The notes beneath the pieces were generated by a model that made no database searches, was not told where the DNA came from, and was given only the letters and a program-made list of their open reading frames with translations. From Streptomyces sp. NBC_01210 (lineage in GTDB: Bacteria > Actinomycetota > Actinomycetes > Streptomycetales > Streptomycetaceae): a DNA stretch of 64,000 nt. Shown piece by piece: positions 54,444 to 64,000 of this stretch. The translations under genes and the position numbers were made by a program. Numbering within the stretch: position 1 is the first letter of the stretch; the number at the start of each line of letters is the position of its first letter. The stretch lies in assembly GCF_036010325.1 (NCBI RefSeq), contig NZ_CP108549.1, forward strand, positions 2,480,001-2,544,000, given 5' to 3'.

Positions 54444-54462
54444 TGAGGCTAACCTAACCTTA
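54444..54462 (-). promoter_or_regulatory. IdeR/DmdR/DtxR iron box upstream of bfd
   Basis: Minus-strand TAAGGTTAGGTTAGCCTCA matches 15 of 19 positions of the DtxR-family consensus TTAGGTTAGGCTAACCTAA. It is 50 nt before the bfd GTG, at a promoter position. Confidence 0.8.
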
Positions 54463-54493
54463 CCCGCCGAGCCTGCTGCGCAAAAGTCCCGAA

Positions 54494-54540
54494 TACGAGT
54501 GTGGGGCGCGGATCACATCGATCCGCGCCCCACACTCGTA
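54494..54540 (-). terminator. Strong hairpin terminator of the DAHP synthase gene
   Basis: A 20-bp perfect inverted repeat (54494-54513 with 54521-54540) around a 7-nt loop, 8 nt after the DAHP synthase stop and before the bfd promoter. G/C-rich in its centre with A/T ends. Confidence 0.85.
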
Positions 54541-54547
54541 CATCGGA

Positions 54548-58178
<3,631 letters not shown>

Positions 58179-58197
58179 TTTGCCCCACCCCGCGTGT

Positions 58198-58270
58198 CCT
58201 CAATCGCCGGACGGGCTGACTTTGTCAGCCTCGCCGGCGATTGAGGCGCGGGGTCCGGGGCGGAGCCCCG
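58198..58270. repeat. Interspersed palindromic repeat acting as terminator between trpEG and pfkA
   Basis: CCTCAATCGCCGG...GGGCTGA and TCAGCC...CCGGCGATTGAGG form a ~22-bp imperfect hairpin (58198-58219 with 58225-58246) followed by the GGGGTCCGGGGCGGAGCCCC core. Between convergent trpEG and pfkA, it likely terminates both. Confidence 0.8.
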
Positions 58271-58305
58271 GTTACGGGAGGGGGCGGGTAGGGGAACAGC
58301 AACCG

Positions 58306-59334
58306 TCAGCCGAAGAAGACCCCGACCTCCTCGTACAGCTTCGGGTCGACCGTCTTCAGCTTGGCTGTGGCCTCCGCGATCGGTACCCGCACGATGTCCG
58401 TGCCCTGCAGCGCGACCATCTTGCCGAAGTCCCCGTCCCGCACCGCGTCGATCGCGTGCAGACCGAAGCGGGTGGCCAGCCAGCGGTCGAAGGCGCTCGG
58501 GGTGCCGCCGCGCTGGACATGGCCGAGGACGGTGGTGCGGGCCTCCTTGCCGGTACGCCGCTCGATCTCCTTGGCCAGCCACTCGCCGACGCCGGAGAGC
58601 CGGACATGGCCGAAGGAGTCGAGCGAGCCGTCCTTGAGGACCGCCTCGCCGTCCTTGGGCATGGCGCCCTCGGCGACCACGACGATCGGGGCGTAACTGG
58701 CCTTGAAACGCGAGTTCACCCAGGCGCAGACCTGGTCGACGTCGAAGCGCTGCTCCGGAATGAGGATGACATTGGCGCCGCCGGCCAGACCGGAGTGGAG
58801 CGCGATCCAGCCCGCGTGCCGCCCCATCACCTCGACGACCAGGACGCGCATATGTGATTCGGCGGTGGTGTGGAGCCGGTCGATCGCCTCGGTCGCGATG
58901 CCGACCGCCGTGTCGAAGCCGAAGGTGTAGTCGGTGGCGGACAGGTCGTTGTCGATGGTCTTGGGCACGCCGACGCAGTTGATGCCGTACTCGTCGTGGA
59001 GCCTCGCGGCGACGCCGAGGGTGTCCTCGCCGCCGATCGCGATCAGCGCGTCCACCTCACTCTTGGCGAGGTTGTCCTTGATCCGGCGGATGCCGTTCTC
59101 CGACTTGAGGGGGTTGGTGCGCGAAGAGCCGAGGATGGTGCCGCCGCGGGGCAGAATGCCGCGTACGGCCGGGATGTCGAGTGGAACCGTGTCGCCTTCG
59201 AGGGGCCCGCGCCAGCCGTCGCGATAGCCGACGAATTCGTACGCGTACTCCTGCACGCCCTTGCGGACGGCGCCACGGATGACCGCGTTGAGCCCGGGGC
59301 AGTCGCCGCCCCCGGTCAGTACTCCGACGCGCAT
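58306..59334 (-). CDS. pfkA: 6-phosphofructokinase
   Basis: A 342-residue glycolytic kinase of the PfkA family. ATG 59334 gives MRVGVLTGGGDCPGLNAVIR with GAAGGGAAG 6 nt upstream; an in-frame upstream extension lacks support. Motifs: GGTILGSSRTNP, the phosphoryl-donor loop AIGGEDTLG, VPKTIDNDL (catalytic TIDND), EVMGRHAGWIALHSGLA and VVVAEGA. The residue after GGE is Asp and the PKT Lys is present, a combination classically tied to PPi-dependent enzymes but also common in actinobacterial ATP-dependent ones, so the donor is uncertain. Confidence 0.93.
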   Translation of the reverse strand: MRVGVLTGGGDCPGLNAVIRGAVRKGVQEYAYEFVGYRDGWRGPLEGDTVPLDIPAVRGILPRGGTILGSSRTNPLKSENGIRRIKDNLAKSEVDALIAIGGEDTLGVAARLHDEYGINCVGVPKTIDNDLSATDYTFGFDTAVGIATEAIDRLHTTAESHMRVLVVEVMGRHAGWIALHSGLAGGANVILIPEQRFDVDQVCAWVNSRFKASYAPIVVVAEGAMPKDGEAVLKDGSLDSFGHVRLSGVGEWLAKEIERRTGKEARTTVLGHVQRGGTPSAFDRWLATRFGLHAIDAVRDGDFGKMVALQGTDIVRVPIAEATAKLKTVDPKLYEEVGVFFG

Positions 59335-59478
59335 GGAAACTTCCCTTCGCCTGGTGAGCCTTAGGACCGCCACGCTAATGGTGACGCAGGTCACTACGGG
59401 ATGGGACGAAGGGTCAATTCCTGTGCGCCACGTGGAGGTTGAAGTCCGGCTTTCACTCGTACGAGTAGGGGGCGGGGG

Positions 59479-60201
59479 TTACGCGTCGTCGAGGCCCCGC
59501 TCGATGGCGTACCGCACGAGCTCCACGCGGTTGTGCAACTGGAGCTTGCCGAGGGTGTTCTGGACGTGGTTCTGGACGGTGCGGTGCGAGATGACCAGAC
59601 GCTCGGCGATCTGCTTGTACGAGAGCCCCTTGGCGACCAGTCGCAGCACCTCGGTCTCGCGCTCGGTCAGCTGCGGGGCCTTCGGCTCGTCGGCGCCGGA
59701 CGCGGGTACGGGTTCGGAGGCGAGCCTGCGGTACTCACCGAGCACGAGGCCCGCGAGGCCCGGCGTGAAGACCGGATCGCCGACGGCGGTGCGCCGCACT
59801 GCGTCCGTCAGCTCGTCCGTGCTGGCCGACTTGAGCAGATATCCGGTGGCGCCGGACTTCACCGCTTCCAGTACGTCGCCGTGCTCACCGCTCGCGGAGA
59901 GGACCAGGACCCGCAGGGCGGGGCGGGAGCCGACGAGTTCCTTGCAGACCTGGACGCCCGGCATCCCGGGCAGATTGAGGTCGAGGACGAGAACATCGGG
60001 CGCGACGGCCTTGGCACGGCGCACCGCCTGCGGCCCGTCGCCCGCCGTCGCCACCACGTCGAACCCGGCCGCGGCAAGGTCGCGGGCGACCGCGTCCCGC
60101 CACATCGGGTGGTCGTCGACGACCATCACCCTGATCGTCTGCCGGTCCGTCTGCGGGTCCGTCTGCGGGTCCGTCCTGCCGCCCACCTGCTGGTTCGTCA
60201 T
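59479..60201 (-). CDS. macR: NarL/FixJ-type response regulator (MacR-like)
   Basis: A 240-residue response regulator. Receiver domain about residues 22-140: VMVVDDHPMWRDAVARDLAA, phospho-acceptor Asp in VLVLDLNLPGMPG, Lys in GYLLKSAS. LuxR-type HTH at the C-terminus: LTERETEVLRLVAKGLSYKQ then IAERLVISHRTVQNHVQNTL. A short Asp/Pro/Thr/Gln repeat (DPQTDPQTDRQT) precedes the receiver. ATG 60201 overlaps the kinase stop (ATGA). Position next to pfkA fits MacR of the MacRS system, reported in S. coelicolor to control morphogenetic membrane protein genes. Confidence 0.9.
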   Translation of the reverse strand: MTNQQVGGRTDPQTDPQTDRQTIRVMVVDDHPMWRDAVARDLAAAGFDVVATAGDGPQAVRRAKAVAPDVLVLDLNLPGMPGVQVCKELVGSRPALRVLVLSASGEHGDVLEAVKSGATGYLLKSASTDELTDAVRRTAVGDPVFTPGLAGLVLGEYRRLASEPVPASGADEPKAPQLTERETEVLRLVAKGLSYKQIAERLVISHRTVQNHVQNTLGKLQLHNRVELVRYAIERGLDDA

Positions 60202-61409
60202 TTCCCTGCCTTCCCCCGTGGAACCTTCAATTCGACTTCTGTGCCCTGGCCCGGCACCGAGATCAGCTCGGCCCTGCCGCCCAGATCCCGCAGCCGCCCG
60301 CGGATCGAGAGCGCGACACCGAGCCGCCCCTCCCCCTCGGCCTGCGCGAGCCTGCCCTCCGGGATGCCCGGGCCGTCGTCCCGTACCGTCACGATCACTT
60401 CTTCCGGCCAGTCCTCGACCAGGATCCAGGCCCGGGCTTCCTCGCCCGCATGTCTGCGGACATTGTCCAGTGCGGCACTGACAGCGGCCGCGAGCTCCGC
60501 CGCCGCGCCGGCCGGCAGCAGCACCGGGGCGCCCGGCTCCGAGAAGGTCACCTTCGACCCGGCGTGCCGGGCGAGCAGCGAGCGCAGATCGCGCAGTTCG
60601 GGCCCGTCGGGCGGATCGTCGTCGACGTCGACGGTACGGACCAGGGCACCGAGCGAGAAGTCCTCGGAGACGCGCGTGGCGGGCACCAGACCGCTGGAGA
60701 CCAGGGTGCGCAGGGCGACCTCCTGCTCCCCGGCCATTCTGCCCAGCTCTGCGGCCTCGCCGCCCAGTGCCGTGCCGCGCCGCTGCACCATCGCCAGCAC
60801 CTGGAGCACGCCGTCGTGGATGTCGCGGGCCAGCCGTTCCCGCTCGCGGGTCGCGGCCTCGATCTCCAGGGCGCGGGCGAGGGTGAGCTCGGAGGCGCGG
60901 GCGACCTCGACGACGTAACCGATGGCGATGGAGGCGACCCAGACCAGCAGGACGTTGTGGAAGGTGTCCCGGCTGGGGTGGCCGCGCTCGACGATATTGG
61001 CGACGGCGACGAACGAGGACGCGAAGCCCGCCCAGCGCCAACCGCCCTTGATGGCGAAGGCGAGGACGGATCCCGCGGTCCATATCGTCGGCAGGGTGGG
61101 GCCGTCGACGGTCTGTGCCTGGGCGTCGGCGAGCGGCGTGAGCATGATGCCGGTCAGCGCGATGGTGAGGTCGGCGACGAGGAAGCGTTTGGTGCAGCGG
61201 GTGGCGTTGGTGACCTTGGGGAGCGTGGCCAGCGTCCAGACGGCCATCACCGCGAGGACGGCGACCGCGACCCAGGGGTGCTCGAACTTACTGCGGGTGA
61301 AGACGAAGAGGAGCACCGCGTAGATCATCGTCAGTACGCGGTAGGCGGCGAGCGCACGCCACAGCGGCAGCTCGACCGACATCCGCACGACACGCTCGCG
61401 CTTGGCCAT
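60198..61409 (-). CDS. macS: Membrane sensor histidine kinase (MacS-like)
   Basis: A 403-residue NarL-group kinase. Five or six N-terminal helices (residues ~20-175) form the sensor; a dimerisation helix with the phospho-acceptor His in RERERLARDIHDGVLQVLAM (about residue 198) and a compact HATPase domain with DNVRRHAGE, VRDDGPGIPEGR and GRLGVALSIRGRLRDLGGRA follow. There is no PAS or extracytoplasmic loop, so the signal is probably membrane-borne. ATG 61409 has GGGGGG just upstream. Translationally coupled to the regulator. Confidence 0.9.
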   Translation of the reverse strand: MAKRERVVRMSVELPLWRALAAYRVLTMIYAVLLFVFTRSKFEHPWVAVAVLAVMAVWTLATLPKVTNATRCTKRFLVADLTIALTGIMLTPLADAQAQTVDGPTLPTIWTAGSVLAFAIKGGWRWAGFASSFVAVANIVERGHPSRDTFHNVLLVWVASIAIGYVVEVARASELTLARALEIEAATRERERLARDIHDGVLQVLAMVQRRGTALGGEAAELGRMAGEQEVALRTLVSSGLVPATRVSEDFSLGALVRTVDVDDDPPDGPELRDLRSLLARHAGSKVTFSEPGAPVLLPAGAAAELAAAVSAALDNVRRHAGEEARAWILVEDWPEEVIVTVRDDGPGIPEGRLAQAEGEGRLGVALSIRGRLRDLGGRAELISVPGQGTEVELKVPRGKAGK

Positions 61410-61438
61410 TTCCCCCCACCCCCGGACGGACGACGCGG

Positions 61439-62200
61439 CTACGCGGCCGGGCGTTCCGTCTTCCCTGCCTTGTTCGCCTTCGCCGCCGCCTTCTCGGCCT
61501 TCTCCGCCACCGCCTTCTCCTCCGCGAGCTGCCGCTTCGCGGCGGTCGCGTAGATGTCGACGTACTCCTGGCCCGAAAGCTTCATGATCTCGTACATGAC
61601 CTCGTCGGTCACCGAGCGGAGGATGAAGCGGTCGCTCTCCATGCCGTGGTAGCGGCTGAAGTCGAGCGGTTTGCCGATCCTGATCCCCGGGCGCATCAGC
61701 TTGGGTATCACCTTGCCGGGCGGCTGGATCTTCTCGGTGTCGATCATGGCGACCGGGATGACAGGAGCGCCGGTGGCGAGCGCCACGCGCGCGAGGCCGC
61801 CCGGCTTGCCGCGGTACAGGCGGCCGTCCGGCGAGCGGGTGCCCTCCGGGTAGATACCGAACAGACCGCCGCCCTCGATGACCTCTGTACCTGCCTTGAT
61901 CGCCGCCTCACCCGCGCCGCGGGCACCCGAACGGTCCACCGGGAGCTGTCCAACGCCCTTGAAGAAGGCGGCCGTGAGCTTGCCCTTCACGCCCGGCGAG
62001 GTGAAGTACTCCGCCTTGGCGATGAAGGTGACCTTGCGGTCCAGGACCGCCGGCAGGAAGAACGAGTCCGAGAAGGACAGGTGGTTGCTCGCGAGGATCG
62101 CCGGTCCCTCTGCGGGAATGTTCTCGAGGCCCTCCACCCAAGGCCTGAAGGCAAGCTTCAGCGAGCCCCCGAGGGAAAGCTTCATTGCGCCGTAGATCAA
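61439..62200 (-). CDS. PlsC-type 1-acylglycerol-3-phosphate acyltransferase
   Basis: A 253-residue acyltransferase. HX4D motif ASNHLSFSDSFFLP near residue 40, a conserved FIAKAEYF, GIYPEGTRSPDGRL and VIPVAMIDTEKIQPPG. It should acylate lysophosphatidic acid. The start appears to be TTG 62200, with AGGAGG exactly 8 nt upstream; ATG 62185 five codons later lacks a site. The last ~35 residues are an Ala/Lys-rich tail. Upstream of the divergent hydrolase. Confidence 0.92.
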   Translation of the reverse strand: MIYGAMKLSLGGSLKLAFRPWVEGLENIPAEGPAILASNHLSFSDSFFLPAVLDRKVTFIAKAEYFTSPGVKGKLTAAFFKGVGQLPVDRSGARGAGEAAIKAGTEVIEGGGLFGIYPEGTRSPDGRLYRGKPGGLARVALATGAPVIPVAMIDTEKIQPPGKVIPKLMRPGIRIGKPLDFSRYHGMESDRFILRSVTDEVMYEIMKLSGQEYVDIYATAAKRQLAEEKAVAEKAEKAAAKANKAGKTERPAA

Positions 62201-62403
62201 CTCGTATGCCTCCTGTGTGCTGTCGAACAGACCTTATCCCGGGGTGGGCCCGTGCTCCCCGCTCTGGGGGTGCCTACGGATCTGGTCGGTGTCAGTCCGG
62301 TCGCGTACGGTGAAGTACACCTTCAGACACTCACGCTGTGACCTACCGGGGCTGTCACATCAGCGGCTTCGCCGTGGGCCCCCAACCCCGAAAGGAGACC
62401 CCG

Positions 62404-63183
62404 GTGCCGGTCCTCCCTGGAGCCGAGCCGTTCCGCCACGAAGGCGGAGATGTCGGCGTCCTTCTCTGTCACGGCTTCACAGGTTCCCCGCAGTCGCTGC
62501 GTCCCTGGGCCGAGTATCTGGCGGAGCGCGGCCTCACGGTGTCCCTGCCGCTGCTGCCAGGGCACGGCACGCGCTGGCAGGACATGCAGGTCACCGGCTG
62601 GCAGGACTGGTACGCGGAGGTGGACCGCGAGCTGCGGGTACTGCAGGAGCGGTGCAGCCAGGTCTTCGTCTTCGGGCTCTCCATGGGCGGGGCGCTCACC
62701 CTGCGGCTCGCCGCGAAGCACGGTGACGCGGTCAGTGGAATCGTCGTGGTGAACCCGGCGAACAGGGTGCACGGCCTGTCGGCGTACGCCCTGCCGGTCG
62801 CCCGCCACTTCGTGCCTACGACAAAGGGTCTGACGAGCGATATCGCCCTGGCGGGCTCGGAGGAGGTCGGGTACGACCGGGTGCCGCTGCATGCCGCGCA
62901 CTCCCTGCGGAAGTTCCTCCGGCTGGTCGACGGCGAGCTGCCGCAGGTCACCCAGCCGATGGTGCTGCTGCACAGCCCGCAGGACCATGTGGTGCCGCCC
63001 GTCGACTCGGCCCGGATCCTCAGCCGGGTCTCGTCCACGGATGTTTCCGAGATCCTGCTGGAACAGAGCTACCACGTGGCGACGTTGGACCACGATGCGG
63101 AGCGGATTTTCGACGAGAGTTACGCGTTCATCGGCCGGCTCGCTCCGAGTGTCGGAAAGAAGGGGAGCACGACCGGTGGCTGA
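62404..63183 (+). CDS. Alpha/beta hydrolase (carboxylesterase / monoacylglycerol lipase type)
   Basis: A 259-residue alpha/beta hydrolase. GTG 62404 with AGGAGA 6-7 nt upstream is preferred. Oxyanion motif VLLCHGFTGSPQSLRPWAEY, nucleophile elbow VFGLSMGGALT (Ser near residue 97), acid in LLHSPQDHVVPP, His in QSYHVATLDHD. This set matches Est30-like carboxylesterases and bacterial monoacylglycerol lipases. Stop lies 8 nt inside the next gene; adjacent to the PlsC-type acyltransferase on the other strand, hinting at lipid metabolism. Confidence 0.88.
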   Translation: MPVLPGAEPFRHEGGDVGVLLCHGFTGSPQSLRPWAEYLAERGLTVSLPLLPGHGTRWQDMQVTGWQDWYAEVDRELRVLQERCSQVFVFGLSMGGALTLRLAAKHGDAVSGIVVVNPANRVHGLSAYALPVARHFVPTTKGLTSDIALAGSEEVGYDRVPLHAAHSLRKFLRLVDGELPQVTQPMVLLHSPQDHVVPPVDSARILSRVSSTDVSEILLEQSYHVATLDHDAERIFDESYAFIGRLAPSVGKKGSTTGG

Positions 63184-63754
63184 GCAGCACGATGCGGACC
63201 GCGAGCCGCAGCCGATAGACGAGGAGGCCGCCTGGGCGGCCATCGTCGCCGGGTACGGCGAGGAGCCGGCAGACCCGCCGGGCGCCAAGCCGTTCAAGTC
63301 GGTGGAGGGCCTCGCCAGGCTCGAGGCCGAGGTGAACGAGGCGCCCGACGATCCGGAGGACGAGTCCCCGGAGTCCGAGGCCGGGCCCGGCTCCGATGCG
63401 GACAGGCCCGCGCTGGGCAGCTCGATCACCTTCGCGCCCGGTGTCGGCGGCCCGCGCGACTACGGCGTGGCCGAGGCGAAGGACGACGACCTCGACGAGA
63501 GCGACGAGGGACACTTCGTACCGCCGGAGCCGCCGCCGCTGCCGGATGCGGATGTCACGGCCAAGTTCGCCTGGCTCGCGGTCGTCGGCGGCCCGGTGCT
63601 GATGCTGGTCGCCGTGCTGCTGCAGTGGGACATGACGTGGTGGCTGACCACGGTGTGCGTCGGCGGCTTCCTGGGCGGTTTCGCGACTCTGGTGGCGCGG
63701 ATGTCGCATGACGACGACGAGGACGACGACCCGGGCCGCGGCGCGGTCGTCTGA
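63176..63754 (+). CDS. Acidic membrane protein of unknown function
   Basis: A 192-residue protein, GTG 63176, with GGGGAG 8 nt upstream and 8 bp overlap with the hydrolase. The first ~125 residues are acidic and Pro-rich (DDPEDESPESEAGPGSDADR, DDDLDESDEGHFVPPEPPP), cytoplasmic. Two closely spaced helices follow (FAWLAVVGGPVLMLVAVLLQ and WWLTTVCVGGFLGGFATLVA), and a short DDDEDDD tail. Not recognised beyond a conserved actinomycete pattern. Translationally coupled to the hydrolase. Confidence 0.8.
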   Translation: MAEQHDADREPQPIDEEAAWAAIVAGYGEEPADPPGAKPFKSVEGLARLEAEVNEAPDDPEDESPESEAGPGSDADRPALGSSITFAPGVGGPRDYGVAEAKDDDLDESDEGHFVPPEPPPLPDADVTAKFAWLAVVGGPVLMLVAVLLQWDMTWWLTTVCVGGFLGGFATLVARMSHDDDEDDDPGRGAVV

Positions 63755-63756
63755 AT

Positions 63757-63829
63757 TTCCTTCTGCTGATTCCTTCTGGTTCCTTCTACTTCCTTCTGCC
63801 GATTGCTTCTGCTGATCTCTTTCTGCCGG
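63757..63829 (+). repeat. TTCCTTCTG tandem repeat, six degenerate units
   Basis: Units start at 63757, 63770, 63780, 63790, 63803 and 63816 (10- or 13-bp spacing), each a variant of TTCCTTCTGCTGA. The plus strand is strongly C/T-rich. It sits between convergent genes. Not an obvious hairpin. Confidence 0.75.
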
Positions 63830-63836
63830 CCACGGT

Positions 63837-64000
63837 TCAGACGGCATGCGCTCCGACCGCGGGGACGCGCAGCGCCGCCAGCACCGGCAGGTGGTCCGTC
63901 GCCGCGCGCAAGTCGGACCCGGTGATGCCCGGGATGTCCAACGGCACTCCGCAGCCCAGCACTTGGACGCCTTCGGTCGCGAGGATCGCGTCGATCCGCT
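63837..64000 (-). CDS. C-terminal end of an endonuclease/exonuclease/phosphatase-family protein (partial)
   Basis: The frame read leftward from the window edge gives 53 residues, RIDAILATEGVQVLGCGVPL then DIPGITGSDLRAATDHLPVL and AALRVPAVGAHAV, ending TGA at 63839-63837. The RIDAIL and final SDLRAATDHLPVLA (catalytic Asp-His of the fold, usually SDHLPV) are the C-terminal hallmarks of the EEP superfamily. The catalytic rest is outside the window. Confidence 0.75.
   Translation of the reverse strand, partial: RIDAILATEGVQVLGCGVPLDIPGITGSDLRAATDHLPVLAALRVPAVGAHAV

Overview
The window is a high-GC actinobacterial chromosome segment, almost certainly from Streptomyces or a close relative. The evidence is strong third-position GC bias, many GTG starts and ATGA/GTGA overlaps, a divIVA-sepG-sepF-ylmE-ylmD-ftsZ division cluster, fused TrpEG behind a Trp leader peptide, and several apparently leaderless promoters. 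From memory, gene order matches the S. coelicolor core around SCO2072-SCO2125. No tRNA or rRNA, IS element, prophage or CRISPR array was seen; this is a conserved core region, not an island.

Layout. (1) 1-7339: end of a glycosidase-like gene; a leftward run of a DksA/TraR-like protein, lspA, an RluA/RluD-type pseudouridine synthase and a GNAT; then ileS (+) behind a translational T-box leader. (2) 7340-25955: a repeat-filled gap, then the leftward dcw cluster, in transcription order rsmH, ftsL-like, ftsI, murE, murF, mraY, murD, ftsW, murG, ftsQ, ftsZ, ylmD, ylmE, sepF, sepG, divIVA. No mraZ is visible. (3) 26132-31697: beta-carbonic anhydrase and a MoxR / DUF58 / transglutaminase operon. (4) 31858-42993: DUF3040 protein, methyltransferase, HEPN protein, SpoIIE-type phosphatase plus MASE1 membrane protein, a TetR-linked degenerate ABC ATPase / YhgE-type permease operon, DUF4126 protein, a phytoene-desaturase-like flavoprotein and a Tyr/Gln/Gly-rich membrane protein. 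(5) 43045-51376: metF, thiE, an Rv2175c-like DNA-binding protein, a flavoprotein reductase, a TPP riboswitch with thiO-thiS-thiG, and a PASTA Ser/Thr kinase. (6) 51382-64000: endonuclease IV, a His-rich DUF4396 protein behind a CsoR-like operator, a molybdopterin protein, bfr and iron-box-controlled bfd, class II DAHP synthase divergent from the attenuated trpEG, pfkA, a two-component system (MacRS-like), a PlsC acyltransferase, an alpha/beta hydrolase, an acidic membrane protein and the end of an endonuclease/exonuclease/phosphatase-family gene.

Cis-regulation is unusually rich and readable: a T-box with mutually exclusive sequestrator and antisequestrator, a TPP riboswitch, a trp attenuator with a Trp-Trp-Trp leader peptide, an iron box, a CsoR-like box, a TetR-type operator on a -10 element, and at least five promoters whose -10 hexamer lies 6-7 nt before the start codon. 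A palindromic interspersed repeat family occurs at several gene ends and also inside the ftsW reading frame. All functional calls are from sequence inspection; no database search was run.
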